Shown here in pieces: positions 29,390 through 39,144 of a stretch of 64,000 bases of DNA. Each line of letters opens with the position of its first letter. Position 1 is the first letter of the stretch. The DNA is taken from contig LIHN01000004.1 of NCBI GenBank assembly GCA_001314545.1, forward strand, positions 223,682 through 287,681, in the 5' to 3' direction. The notes below the pieces were generated by a model that did no database searches, was not told the origin of the DNA, and saw nothing but the letters and a program-made list of their open reading frames with translations. Both the position numbers and the translations under genes were made by a program. This DNA comes from Bacteroidetes bacterium HLUCCA01. Its GTDB lineage: Bacteria > Bacteroidota > Rhodothermia > Balneolales > HLUCCA01.

Positions 29390-31690
29390 TTAATCGCCTT
29401 GCGGTGTTTCAGTTTCTTTCAGGTGCTCCTCGAAGTAATGGAAAATCCGCCGGTACTGGTCGTACCACATGGCCGGTTGGGTGAAACTGTGGCGTTCAGA
29501 TGGGAAAACCATCAGGTCGAACTCCTCGTTGCCGGATTTAATAAGCCGGTCTACATATTGCATCGCATCCTGAAACCCGACGTTATCGTCGATGAGGCCG
29601 TGCAGCAGCAGCACCGGTCGCGACAGGCTGTCGGCAAAGGTGAGCGGCGAGCTGCGGGCGTAATGCAGGGAATCACGTTCGGGGTGACCCAGCCGCGGAC
29701 CGGTATACCAGGGATTCGCCCAGTAGTAATTCTCCCAGTTCGTGACCTTGCGAAGGGCCGCGCCTACGTGGAAGCGATCGGGGGCGTGACTCAGGGCGTA
29801 CAGCGTCATGAATCCGCCGTAACTGCCCCCGTAGACCCCCACGCGATTCACATCGATGTAGCCGTCACGCGCCACCAGGTCCATGCCATCGATGACATCC
29901 TGTAGTTCATAATGACCCATCCAGTTGGTCACATCCTCGCGGAATTTGCGTCCGTAACCCAGACTGTGACGGAAATCCACCTCGATAACCACATAGCCTT
30001 CGCGGGCGAGGAAGTGGTGAAAGAGGTATTCGCGCCAGTAGCTGGCCGACCAGCCTTTGTACACATTCTGCAGGGATCCGGCTCCGTGCATGAACACCAC
30101 AACCGGGTACTGCTTCGATGGATCGAAATCATAGGGTTTGATGAGCTCCATGGAAAGCTGCGTTTCGCCGTCGCGACCGGTGAAGCGGATGTATTCGGGC
30201 ATGGCCAGCCCGAGCCCGGCAAAGCGTTCCGGCACGGAGTTGGTCAGTTGTACCTCACCGCGAGGCCGGTTCAGGTCCATCATGAAGATGTCATCCGGCT
30301 GATTGAAATAGGTTTTTCGGTAGGCAACGTAGCGTTTGTCGGCGCTGAGCACGAAGTCGTCCCGGTAGCCGGTATCGCTGGTGAGTTTCGTGGCGTTGCC
30401 GGAACGCACATCCAGCATATACAGGTGGCGCTCGCCGGGATCCACCTCGGTGCTGGCGTACACAATGCGGTTGCGGTCGATCCAGCGGTTCCAGGCTACT
30501 TCCCACTCGCCGCGGGTGAGTTGCTGATACCCGGATCCGTTGGCGTACACGCGGTAGAGGTGGTTGAATCCGTCGGTTTCCGAGGCGAACAGGAGGAGGT
30601 CAGTTGTGGTTGAGGCGGTGGCTGTTTCTAAGGATGCCGAGGTGCCCGCTTGTGCGGCTCCGGCGCTGCCCGGCTGGCTGGTTCCGTTGCGTCCAGTTTG
30701 CCCGGCCGCGCCGCCCCTTCTGTCGGATGTGGCCGGGGCGGGTGCGAAGCGCAGGTTGTTGCCGTTGCCGTGAATCCATCCATCCGTACTTTCGCTGTGC
30801 AGTACGGTGTAGCTGAAATCATTCCAGAGGTCATAGGAGGCGATTTCGCGGTTTTTCAGGAATTCATCGGCGATGTCGGTGATGAGGTAACGTCCCGACG
30901 GACTTCCGGTGATGGCGCGCAGGCTGATGCGACCGGCGGCCAGGGATCGGTTTTCACGGGAATGGATGTTGACAGCACGCAGAGTCAGGTGAATGACGCC
31001 GCGTTGGGAGGCGCCCGGTGTGACAAAATGATCGGTGTAGGTGGGGAAGTAGATAGTGCGATGCTCGCTGCGATCGGCCAGGGTGTAGACCACGGTGCTG
31101 TCGCCCACCCAGGTGCGGATGTTCAGCTCTTCACCGTCTGAATAGTCGGTGATTTTGCGGGTTTCGCCGGTTGCGAGGTTGACCGAAACGATGTTTCCGG
31201 CCGAGATGATGGCCACTTGATGGCTGTTTTCGGACCAAACCGGGTTACCGCGATAGTCGCCCAGAGAGGTCAGTACCCGTTCATTGGCTCCATCGATAGC
31301 GGCCAGCTTCAGGTCTTTATCATCGCGCCAGACCCGCAGGCGGTTATCCGGTGAAATAGCTGATTGGCGTACCAGGGCTTCCTCGTCATTTCGTGGTCGT
31401 ATCTCGCGGTTCCCGAGGCTTACGGCATATTCGCTGGTCTGGGCGTAGGAAGAGTCGTTCCAGCTGAAGAACAGGATGTCGTTGGTCGGATGAAATGCTG
31501 CGGGGGTGGGACGGGTGCCGGGCAGGAACGGCTCGGCGAAGATGGTCCGGAGCTGGAGGGTGTCGATGCCACGTGATGCAGACATGGCTGCGGTATTTTC
31601 GCCGGTTCGGGTGCTCTGTGATGTACCTTCATGCGGCATAATGGCAATTAAGAAGATTGCCAGACTGGTTATGGATGCAAGTTTAGGCAT
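29390..31690 (-). CDS. S9 family serine peptidase (DPP-IV/acylaminoacyl-peptidase-like), secreted
   Basis: 766 residues with an N-terminal signal peptide, an eight-bladed-propeller-type region (WD/DPD repeats such as YQQLTRGEWEVAWNRWIDRN) and a C-terminal alpha/beta hydrolase. The nucleophile is S623 in YGGSYGGFMT; the acid lies in LLHGLIDDNV and the histidine in ERHSFTQP. It probably cuts dipeptides or short peptides in the periplasm. A low-complexity G/A/S/T-rich insert sits near the middle of the propeller (DNA about 30610-30720). The start at 31690 is chosen because the signal peptide follows directly; a start at 31888 would add 66 unlikely residues. Confidence 0.92.
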   Translation of the reverse strand: MPKLASITSLAIFLIAIMPHEGTSQSTRTGENTAAMSASRGIDTLQLRTIFAEPFLPGTRPTPAAFHPTNDILFFSWNDSSYAQTSEYAVSLGNREIRPRNDEEALVRQSAISPDNRLRVWRDDKDLKLAAIDGANERVLTSLGDYRGNPVWSENSHQVAIISAGNIVSVNLATGETRKITDYSDGEELNIRTWVGDSTVVYTLADRSEHRTIYFPTYTDHFVTPGASQRGVIHLTLRAVNIHSRENRSLAAGRISLRAITGSPSGRYLITDIADEFLKNREIASYDLWNDFSYTVLHSESTDGWIHGNGNNLRFAPAPATSDRRGGAAGQTGRNGTSQPGSAGAAQAGTSASLETATASTTTDLLLFASETDGFNHLYRVYANGSGYQQLTRGEWEVAWNRWIDRNRIVYASTEVDPGERHLYMLDVRSGNATKLTSDTGYRDDFVLSADKRYVAYRKTYFNQPDDIFMMDLNRPRGEVQLTNSVPERFAGLGLAMPEYIRFTGRDGETQLSMELIKPYDFDPSKQYPVVVFMHGAGSLQNVYKGWSASYWREYLFHHFLAREGYVVIEVDFRHSLGYGRKFREDVTNWMGHYELQDVIDGMDLVARDGYIDVNRVGVYGGSYGGFMTLYALSHAPDRFHVGAALRKVTNWENYYWANPWYTGPRLGHPERDSLHYARSSPLTFADSLSRPVLLLHGLIDDNVGFQDAMQYVDRLIKSGNEEFDLMVFPSERHSFTQPAMWYDQYRRIFHYFEEHLKETETPQGD

Positions 31691-31773
31691 AAGGATTCTT
31701 CGTTGATCAGGTTGTGTAAATAACTGGAGTTCCGGGCAATGTAAAACTACATGTTGAAATCCACATATAAAAC

Positions 31774-31796
31774 AAGTATAATTTAAAGTATACTTT
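31774..31796. promoter_or_regulatory. Palindrome upstream of vapBC, probable autoregulatory operator
   Basis: AAAGTATACTTT (31785-31796) is a perfect 12-base palindrome, and another half-site AAGTATA occurs at 31774-31780. The site ends 29 bases before the antitoxin ATG. Ribbon-helix-helix antitoxins bind such paired half-sites; binding is inferred. Confidence 0.55.
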
Positions 31797-31825
31797 GGTA
31801 AATCATCTTTCGTGGATTCGAATTT

Positions 31826-32056
31826 ATGCCTCAAATATCGCTTTACATCGATGAAAAAACGCTCAGGAAAATAGAGCGTGCAGCGCAACAGGAGAATCTC
31901 TCTATCTCCCGCTGGGTTGGTGATCGAATAAAAAAATCGTTGAAAACAGAGTATTCAGCTGATTTCTCCTCACTTTTCGGGTCCATTCAGGATGAAACCT
32001 TCCGGTCGCCCGACAGATCCGTAACCACGGAAGATATTCCCCGGGAGAATCTGTAG
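31826..32056 (+). CDS. Ribbon-helix-helix antitoxin (VapB-like)
   Basis: 76 residues. The first strand and helices (PQISLYIDEKTLRKIERAAQ, then NLSISRWVGDRIKKSL) match the ribbon-helix-helix DNA-binding fold of CopG/VapB antitoxins. The C-terminal acidic tail would wrap the toxin. Its TAG overlaps the GTG start of vapC (TAGTG). It is divergent from the S9 peptidase. Confidence 0.85.
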   Translation: MPQISLYIDEKTLRKIERAAQQENLSISRWVGDRIKKSLKTEYSADFSSLFGSIQDETFRSPDRSVTTEDIPRENL

Positions 32057-32448
32057 TGCTTTTTCTGGATACGAATATCTGCATCCACTTTCTTAAGGGA
32101 ATGTCTGCCAGCGTACGTGAAAGGTTGCTGGCTACTCCTCCTTCTACCATAAAAATACCAGTAATCGTGGAAGCAGAGCTCCTTTATGGCGCTGAGAAAA
32201 GTTTACGCAAAGAGGCGAATCTAAAAAAAGTAACGGCCTTTTTAGCCCCCTTCGAAGTGATTCCATTTTCATCGGATGCTGCTGGCGTATATGCACGCAT
32301 TCGCGCTGATCTTGAAATACAAGGTAAGCCCATTGGCCCCAACAATCTCTTAATAGCAGCAACGGTTATGGCAACTGGAGGAACACTGATTACCAGAAAT
32401 GTCCGGGAATTCAGTCGTGTTACCAATCTCAGTGTCATGAACTGGTAG
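32056..32448 (+). CDS. VapC-like PIN-domain toxin lacking one catalytic aspartate
   Basis: 130 residues of PIN fold, normally a magnesium-dependent RNase that cuts tRNA or rRNA. D5 (FLDTN), E41 (VEAELLYG) and the C-terminal TRNVREF are present. The third acidic position, D in the usual GPNDLLIAA, is N97 here (GPNNLLIAA; AAT instead of GAT). Loss of that carboxylate often abolishes metal binding in PIN enzymes. The start is GTG at 32056, overlapping the antitoxin stop. It is followed by the convergent proline aminopeptidase. Confidence 0.9.
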   Translation: MLFLDTNICIHFLKGMSASVRERLLATPPSTIKIPVIVEAELLYGAEKSLRKEANLKKVTAFLAPFEVIPFSSDAAGVYARIRADLEIQGKPIGPNNLLIAATVMATGGTLITRNVREFSRVTNLSVMNW

Positions 32449-32471
32449 CCGCCGTTTTCAAGCTCAAGGGA

Positions 32472-33797
32472 TTACCGCATCCAGGCTTCGATGTCGGCGC
32501 GCGACTTCGGAACATCGGTCAGGTTTTCGTGGCCGTCATCGGTGATAATCAGGTTGTCTTCGATGCGGATTCCACCGAAATCGAGGTAACTTCGCAGGCT
32601 TTCCACATTCAGAAACCGGGCCTGTTCCGGATTTTCGAAGGCGGGCTCCAGCAATGCCGGTATGAAATAAATACCGGGTTCAATGGTGATCACCATGCCG
32701 GGCTCCAGCACCCGCCGCGCGCGCAGATACCGCAGGCCCGGTCGATCAATGCGCTCAACACCTTTCGGATACCCGCCTACATCGTGGGTGTCCAGTCCCA
32801 GGAAATGCCCCAGCCCGTGCGGGAAGAACAGGGCAAAAATGTTTGCCTCCATGAGCTCGTCTACCTCGCCGCGTATCAGCCCCAGGTTCAGGAAGCCCTC
32901 CAGCAGCAACCGGGCGGCTTTCAGATGCAGGTCTTCCATGGCCACGCCCGGACGGGCCTCAGCAAGGCAGGACTCCAGCATAGTCAGACCGATGTCATAG
33001 ATGGCCGCCTGGCGGTCGGAAAACGTGCCCCGGGCCGGAAAGGTGCGGGTAAAGTCGGCCGCGTAGCCATTGCTTTCCGCACCCGCATCCATCAGGAACA
33101 GGTCGTCCTCGCCAATAAACCGATTGTTCTCCACATAGTGCAGCACCGCCGCGCCAACGCCGGAGGCGAAAATGCCGGAGTAGGGCTGATGTCGCATACC
33201 GCTTCGGGTACAGGTAAACTCATGAATGGCCTGTAATTCGCACTCGTTCATGCCCGGACGGATGGATTTCATGACTTCACGATGGGCCAGGCTGGCTGTG
33301 CGTGCGGCTTTGCGGAGCTCGGACTTCTCGCCCTCCGACTTGATAACCCGGCACCAGGCCAGGGCATCGGTCAGAATGCTTTGATCGGGTGTGTAACCGA
33401 GTTCACGGATACGGGCGGCATCATGGTCATGGATTACATGCACGGCAGCAGGCTTTAACGAAGCGAGGAGGTCGCCCAGCTCATCGGTGAAATGCATGTG
33501 GTCAGGGGCGTATGCCTGTTTGAGCTGCTCCGGGGTGCGCACGAATCCCATCCAGACGGCGTACATGGCATCGCGACGTGGAGCCAGCAGGTGGTAGGCG
33601 CCGGTTGAGGGCACCAGAACCAGCGCAAAGTCGGGTTCCTGCACGCCGGTCAGGTACAGGAAATTCGATTCCTGCCGGAAGGGGTATTCAAAGTCGGTTC
33701 CGTACCGGTGCGTAACGGAAGCACCCGACAGGTAGACCACATCGTTGGTTGGTTCATTAAACAGGGACTGGAGTCGCTCACGATGTAGTTTGTGCAT
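32472..33797 (-). CDS. pepP: Xaa-Pro aminopeptidase (M24B)
   Basis: Removes an N-terminal residue that precedes proline. It has 441 residues with an N-terminal creatinase-like domain (residues about 1-150) and a pita-bread metal-binding domain. The ligands are visible in MDAGAESNGYAADFTRTFP (two aspartates), FFPHGLGHFLGLDTHD (histidine), VITIEPGIYF and GGIRIEDNLI (two glutamates). It is a normal length for aminopeptidase P. It is divergent from the giant propeller gene. Confidence 0.95.
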   Translation of the reverse strand: MHKLHRERLQSLFNEPTNDVVYLSGASVTHRYGTDFEYPFRQESNFLYLTGVQEPDFALVLVPSTGAYHLLAPRRDAMYAVWMGFVRTPEQLKQAYAPDHMHFTDELGDLLASLKPAAVHVIHDHDAARIRELGYTPDQSILTDALAWCRVIKSEGEKSELRKAARTASLAHREVMKSIRPGMNECELQAIHEFTCTRSGMRHQPYSGIFASGVGAAVLHYVENNRFIGEDDLFLMDAGAESNGYAADFTRTFPARGTFSDRQAAIYDIGLTMLESCLAEARPGVAMEDLHLKAARLLLEGFLNLGLIRGEVDELMEANIFALFFPHGLGHFLGLDTHDVGGYPKGVERIDRPGLRYLRARRVLEPGMVITIEPGIYFIPALLEPAFENPEQARFLNVESLRSYLDFGGIRIEDNLIITDDGHENLTDVPKSRADIEAWMR

Positions 33798-34231
33798 ACT
33801 ATGGTGGATTTGGGTTCATGGTCTGACGGATGCCGGTGCGAGAACTGATGCCGGGCCTGCATTCCCGCAAAATATTCATTTTATGGCAGACATGCTGACT
33901 TCGTACAATGGCGTATACCGGTTTCAGGGCTCGATGACCGTTGCGGCGCAGTACACCGGCTTCGACTGGCAGGGCAGAGACCGAACCCGAATCGAACAAG
34001 TCTGACGGACCATCAGCGCAGATTGTGGTGGTATTTTTTGGAGGTCATGCTCAGTTTGTTTACATTCATGGTCTGTCTTTGTCAGGATTATTTCAAAATA
34101 AAAAGAGTGCTTTTTCAAGAGCTATTCTATAAAAACTAAGGTTGTCAACACAGGTGTTAATTCGGATAGGTCATCATTTTTTTATCAAAACGCTTTCAAG
34201 GTTTACCGATAAATCGGGGCGCGAAATCCGT
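33798..34231. other. Non-coding divergent spacer, 434 bases
   Basis: Lies between pepP (leftward) and the double-propeller gene (rightward). It becomes AT-rich after about 34070 and probably carries both promoters. No clear repeat, terminator or RNA structure is seen. A TTG at 34142 could extend the rightward gene into it by 30 residues, but no ribosome binding site supports this. Confidence 0.4.
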
Positions 34232-37200
34232 GTGTCAAAAATTGTGTCGATACTCGTAATGGTAGTCCTGCTGGCCACTCCGGCCCGCTCCAATCCTCTC
34301 GCTGAACCGGACTCTTTGCCCGTCGATGATTCGCTAATCCGCGTTACCTACAATGCTGATACGCTATATCTGCCGATGAACCGCCTGAATCCGGAACATC
34401 TTATGTTACGAAGCCTGGCGTACAACACCACGCGCAATGAGCTGAACGTGCAGCTCCATATCGAGCAAGTTCCGCTGTTTCAGTACAATCTGAGCACCCG
34501 GGAGCTTAAAATCCGGGATGTCAGCACCACACCCCGAACCGTGCGCAACCTGGGTGAGGACCCCCGAAACGGAAACATGCTTTTGTGGGATGACTCGGTA
34601 GGACAGGTATACCGCCTCGAAGATACCGGTCCGCCGGTTCGTATTGACAACGCCTTTACCCACCGGAATCAGTATGGCCACACGCCCTGGATTGATGCGG
34701 AAGGTTCCATCTATGCGTATGGCGGCTATGGGTTGTTTGCGCAGAAAGGCTACATTTCCCGTTTTGATCACCTGACCGGTAACTGGACCGTGCTGCACGC
34801 GCCGGATGAACGCATTATGCCCGAGCCTCAGATGAGGGGCGTCGGGTTTCACGACCCCGACCGCAAGCGGGTATTCATGCAGCTATCATCCCTCAACCAT
34901 ACCGAGGCGCCCCGCTATCGGGTCACAGCCCGACAAGAACGTACATTCGGCATGTGGGAACTCGACTATGAAACGATACAGTGGTCGTACCTGGGTGATA
35001 TTCCCTGGACTCCGGTGTTTAATACGCTGATGCAGCAGTCCATGCATCCCTCCGGATCGTTTATGCTGATTCCCGTTCAGAACGATCAGAACATCTATGA
35101 CATCGTAAGCTATTTTCCAGACACGCACACCTATGTATATCTCAGCGATCTGGGCATACGAACCCATCACAGCGACGGCATCGCCAAGGTGTTCTGGTCG
35201 CCGGTGGATGAGGCCTTTTATTACTTTTTTCACACGTGGATCCTCAACAGCGATCTGCTCGAAATACGCATCAACAAGCTCGAAATACCGGATCCGGAAG
35301 CGTTTGTACAGCGATATGGCGGGGCGGCTGTTACCCCGGCCGATACCGTTTCGTCCTGGCGCTATGCATGGGTGGCCTTCCTGCTGCTGGTTGCCCTTGG
35401 CGTAACCCGGTACCGAAAGCGGATGGAAGCCCGGTTTGAAGACCCGCTCAATACCGAACAGGATTCAGGCACAGTCGAGGCAACGGAATCCCCAACCGGC
35501 TCCGGCATAATCTCCGGTCCGGATTCAACGCCCCGGGCGATGGCTGATCCGGGTCAGCAGGTTACAACACGGTCCCCTGGTCCCGGTCAGCAGACTGCAG
35601 TACAATCCGCGGACGTCCTGGTCACCATCGTTGAACGGGAGGACGCACCACGGTGGCTGCTGGAAGGTGTTGAGGGTCGGCAGGTGGAGGTGGATACGCC
35701 CAATGAGCAAGCGCTGCTGGAGCTTCTGGTGCGTGATTTTGAAGCCAATCCGGCCCGGTTTACCTCCACCAATACCATCGATGAGGTCCTGATTCCCGAG
35801 CACCCCAGTCCGGACTACATCCGAAGAGTGCGCAACCTGACCGTATCCCGCTTTACAACAATGCTGGAAACCGCCGCCGGACTCCGGCCGGGATCAGAGA
35901 TGCCCGAGATGATCCGCAGAAGGCGCATGAAATCCGACAAACGCAAATTTGAATACCGTCTCAACGATACGCTCATACATATTCGCAGGATATTATCACT
36001 ACTTATTGTCATGCAATGGGTTGTGGGTTCAGCTAACGCTCAGATTCCGGACGATAGCCTGATTACCGTTACCTACGATGTGCATACGTACGAGGTGCCG
36101 CTGTCGGACTCTACCTTCAACGCACGGGGCAGGACATTTGTGTACGGTCCGGCGGGAAACGCCCTTTATACCCGATTTTATTTCCACGGTGCACCCTTAC
36201 ATCGCTACGACATGGATACCCGTGAGCTGTCGCAACTGTACGCGGATACACTTCGTTTTGATGATTTTCGGTTGATGGAAGACCCGGTTACGCAGGATAT
36301 TCTGCTGTGGGACCAGGGGGTTGGCCGGGTTTTCCGGCTGACACAGGAGGGTGAACTAACACGTATCGACAACTCCTTCCATCATCGCAATCAGTTTGGT
36401 CATGCTGCATGGCTGAGTCCGAACGGGGATATTTATGCCTTCGGAGGGCATGGTTTTGGCAGCCATAAGGCATTTATAACCCAGTACACGCACGCGTTCA
36501 GAGAGTGGAGTCTGCTGCCGGTCCGCGATGAGTACTGGATGCCGGAGCCGCAGTCCGGCGCCCTGGCTATTCCTGACTACACCCATAATGTGGTCTATAT
36601 CATCGGCAGCGATGTCCTGCAGCGGGATGCGCCCCGCTATATCCGAACCGCAGCGCGACGCAATACCGGCATTTTCAGGCTGGACCTGGAGTTGCTGGAA
36701 TGGTCGTTTGTGGGCCGGCTTCCCTGGATTCCGGAAAATAATAACGGGGATGCAGGATACACGATGCATCCCTCGGGCAAATTTTTTCTGTTGAGCGTGA
36801 ATGGACATGGTTCGGGTCAGGGCGATGCAGACATCGCCGCGTTTTTCCCGGAGACAGGATCGTACGTACTCTTCGCTGATCTGGGTATCAATCTTATGGA
36901 TGCGGAGAACATTCCCGGGTTATTTTGGTCGGACGCAGACCAGGCTTATTATGTGGTTCACAATCGATGGCTGATCAATTCCTACACGTTGGCGGTTTCC
37001 CTCCATCGCATCGAAATTCCGGATCCGGAGGCATTCGTTGCGAAATACGGGCAACAATCCAATGACGTACTGGCGTCACTGGTGCTCTGGATGGGATTGG
37101 GCGGTATGCTGGTACTCGGACTGGGTGCCGTTGCTTGGTATCGCAGGCAGTACAGAGCGGGAGGAACCCACAAGCTCACGGCTGCTGTGGCCGGCAAGCC

Positions 37201-37804
37201 GGAAATACGTGACGTGCCCGGGGGCAATGAGGCATCGACGGCAGCGGGTGATATGCAGGTCCCTCAGCACACTGAAGTGAAGCAGGTTCTATCCGGCACA
37301 GCCCGACCCGGACGGCCGGCGCACGCTGAGTCATCGGATGCGGGACCGGTTTTCCAAGCCGATGCAACTGCAATCATGGAGGTTTCGCCGTTGGATGAGA
37401 GCGAGGTGAAATACCAGCTTTCGCTTTTCAATGGTGGAATCGTGCTGGTCGAGGGGGATTTCGAAAACGCCCTGATGCGCTTGCTGGCCCTTAATCTGCG
37501 CGACCATCCCGAGAACTATGTACTTTCCGATGACATCGATGCGGCCCTGATACCGGACCACCCCAGTCCGGACTACATCCGCCGGATGCGCAATATTACG
37601 GTTATTCGCCTGGCTGAAATCCTCCAGGAAGCGGTCGAAATCACCGGTCAGACGGTCCGGGCCCCACAATCTGATGATCAGACCGAACCGCTCGACCAGT
37701 TCGGACTCTTGCTGCGACGCAGAAACAGGATGGACCGACGGAAATTCGAGTACCGCCTGAATCCGGAATTGGTGGTGTATGGCGCTCACGCTCGCGAAGC
37801 GTAA
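34232..37804 (+). CDS. Tandem-duplicated membrane sensor: two propeller-TM-(winged-helix-like) halves fused
   Basis: 1190 residues in one open frame made of two homologous halves. Each half has a Kelch/propeller-like region expected outside the inner membrane (residues about 25-360 and 604-935). The shared motifs include HRNQ[YF]GH, MPEPQ, a W-x-LNS/INS segment and IPDPEAFV. Each then has a single helix (376-395 and 948-970), a low-complexity linker, and a cytoplasmic domain (461-577 and about 1059-1180) with HPSPDYIRR followed by RN-x-TV-x-R. Both cytoplasmic domains end in KFEYRLN. A hydrophobic segment at 585-603 restarts translocation for the second half. The C-terminal domains look like winged-helix DNA-binding domains ending in a basic wing; this is inference. 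GTG at 34232 gives a normal signal segment. Function unknown. Confidence 0.8.
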   Translation: MSKIVSILVMVVLLATPARSNPLAEPDSLPVDDSLIRVTYNADTLYLPMNRLNPEHLMLRSLAYNTTRNELNVQLHIEQVPLFQYNLSTRELKIRDVSTTPRTVRNLGEDPRNGNMLLWDDSVGQVYRLEDTGPPVRIDNAFTHRNQYGHTPWIDAEGSIYAYGGYGLFAQKGYISRFDHLTGNWTVLHAPDERIMPEPQMRGVGFHDPDRKRVFMQLSSLNHTEAPRYRVTARQERTFGMWELDYETIQWSYLGDIPWTPVFNTLMQQSMHPSGSFMLIPVQNDQNIYDIVSYFPDTHTYVYLSDLGIRTHHSDGIAKVFWSPVDEAFYYFFHTWILNSDLLEIRINKLEIPDPEAFVQRYGGAAVTPADTVSSWRYAWVAFLLLVALGVTRYRKRMEARFEDPLNTEQDSGTVEATESPTGSGIISGPDSTPRAMADPGQQVTTRSPGPGQQTAVQSADVLVTIVEREDAPRWLLEGVEGRQVEVDTPNEQALLELLVRDFEANPARFTSTNTIDEVLIPEHPSPDYIRRVRNLTVSRFTTMLETAAGLRPGSEMPEMIRRRRMKSDKRKFEYRLNDTLIHIRRILSLLIVMQWVVGSANAQIPDDSLITVTYDVHTYEVPLSDSTFNARGRTFVYGPAGNALYTRFYFHGAPLHRYDMDTRELSQLYADTLRFDDFRLMEDPVTQDILLWDQGVGRVFRLTQEGELTRIDNSFHHRNQFGHAAWLSPNGDIYAFGGHGFGSHKAFITQYTHAFREWSLLPVRDEYWMPEPQSGALAIPDYTHNVVYIIGSDVLQRDAPRYIRTAARRNTGIFRLDLELLEWSFVGRLPWIPENNNGDAGYTMHPSGKFFLLSVNGHGSGQGDADIAAFFPETGSYVLFADLGINLMDAENIPGLFWSDADQAYYVVHNRWLINSYTLAVSLHRIEIPDPEAFVAKYGQQSNDVLASLVLWMGLGGMLVLGLGAVAWYRRQYRAGGTHKLTAAVAGKPEIRDVPGGNEASTAAGDMQVPQHTEVKQVLSGTARPGRPAHAESSDAGPVFQADATAIMEVSPLDESEVKYQLSLFNGGIVLVEGDFENALMRLLALNLRDHPENYVLSDDIDAALIPDHPSPDYIRRMRNITVIRLAEILQEAVEITGQTVRAPQSDDQTEPLDQFGLLLRRRNRMDRRKFEYRLNPELVVYGAHAREA

Positions 37805-37907
37805 AAAAACGTCACAGGATTTGTACTTCCGCGCATTTCGTCTATTATTACCTGCTTTCGTGGTTGCATACAGCAACCAAAACTCAATACGAAACTAATC
37901 CAGGAAC

Positions 37908-38975
37908 ATGAACAGGGCTATGTTACGCAACCGTCTCACGGGCTGGACCTGCATGATGGCTATCGGATTGCTGCTCCCGGCACCATTGCTGCTCGCTCAG
38001 CACACCCATCATCCGGCACCCGAACCGGCCTCCGCAGGCAATCACGCAGTGCCATCGGCGGATACCACCGCCACCGGCCACCATTCCCGGCACGAATCCC
38101 ATAGCGTGACGGATCACACCGGCCATCATGCTACCCATGCATCCACGGCTTCCCCGGATGATGCCGATCCACGCGAGGCCCTCTTTTTTGAGCGCCGACA
38201 GCAGGACCGCATGAATTTCAACGAGGCGGATGTCAACTTCATGGTTATGATGATTCCGCACCACGCCCAGGCGTTGATTATGTCGCGACTGGCCCCGGAA
38301 AATGGCGCAAGTCCGGCCGTGCAGCGCCTTGCAGCCCGCATCCTCGGCGCGCAGTCGGACGAGATCAACCTCATGCAAACCTGGCTGCGCGACCGCCGAC
38401 AGTCCGTCCCAATCGTCACCTTTGACGGCCTGTACATGAATATCAGCATGGAAGAACCCGGAATGGCCTCGCACGATGGGCACGATGATCACACCTCCAT
38501 GCACCATGACGAGCACAGCAGCCATACCATGCACGCGTCTGAGGAACACGAGAATCACGAAATGCACGAGAGCCATGCGGGGCAGGAAGGTCATGCTGGT
38601 CACGAGGGACATGAAGCCCACGAAATGTCTTCAGAAACCTCCGGTCACACCATGCATCAACGTGACGGAGCCTCACACACTATGGACCATGCCGCCCACG
38701 CCGGCCATGACCCCATGCACATGCACCACGACATGCCGGGCATGCTGACTCAGGAACAGCTCAATGAACTTGGCGCGGCCCGGGGCACCGAATTTGACCG
38801 CCTTTTCCTGACCTACATGATTGACCATCACCTCGGCGCGGTCCTCATGGTCAACGAACTGTTTGGCGCTGACGGCGGTGCCCTCGACCGGGAATCGTAC
38901 CGACTCGCCTCCGATATCTACACCGAACAGATCACCGAAATTGATCTGATGCGACTCATGCTCACAGCTATGTAA
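37908..38975 (+). CDS. Secreted double-DUF305 protein with His/Met-rich linker
   Basis: 355 residues with an N-terminal signal peptide. Two DUF305 units carry the diagnostic motifs MMIPHHAQALIM (about residue 111) and TYMIDHHLGAVLM (302-314). Between them, residues 189-280 contain about 25 histidines plus many Met, Asp and Glu; a shorter His-rich stretch (32-80) precedes the first unit. DUF305 proteins are four-helix bundles often linked to copper, so periplasmic copper or other metal buffering is likely but inferred. It is followed 169 bases later by the LVIVD lipoprotein. Confidence 0.88.
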   Translation: MNRAMLRNRLTGWTCMMAIGLLLPAPLLLAQHTHHPAPEPASAGNHAVPSADTTATGHHSRHESHSVTDHTGHHATHASTASPDDADPREALFFERRQQDRMNFNEADVNFMVMMIPHHAQALIMSRLAPENGASPAVQRLAARILGAQSDEINLMQTWLRDRRQSVPIVTFDGLYMNISMEEPGMASHDGHDDHTSMHHDEHSSHTMHASEEHENHEMHESHAGQEGHAGHEGHEAHEMSSETSGHTMHQRDGASHTMDHAAHAGHDPMHMHHDMPGMLTQEQLNELGAARGTEFDRLFLTYMIDHHLGAVLMVNELFGADGGALDRESYRLASDIYTEQITEIDLMRLMLTAM

Positions 38976-39144
38976 CGCTGGAAACAGCCACAACCGGCCC
39001 GCAAGCTATGCATAGCTCCGTAACACGCCGATGTGCGGGGCAGCGGCCGGCCATCACCAGTAAAAAACGGGCTTTGAACAGATCAACGTCTGCCTCGCTT
39101 TAGAAATTTAACCAACCACCCAACAATGTTTTAGTCCTCAAAAC

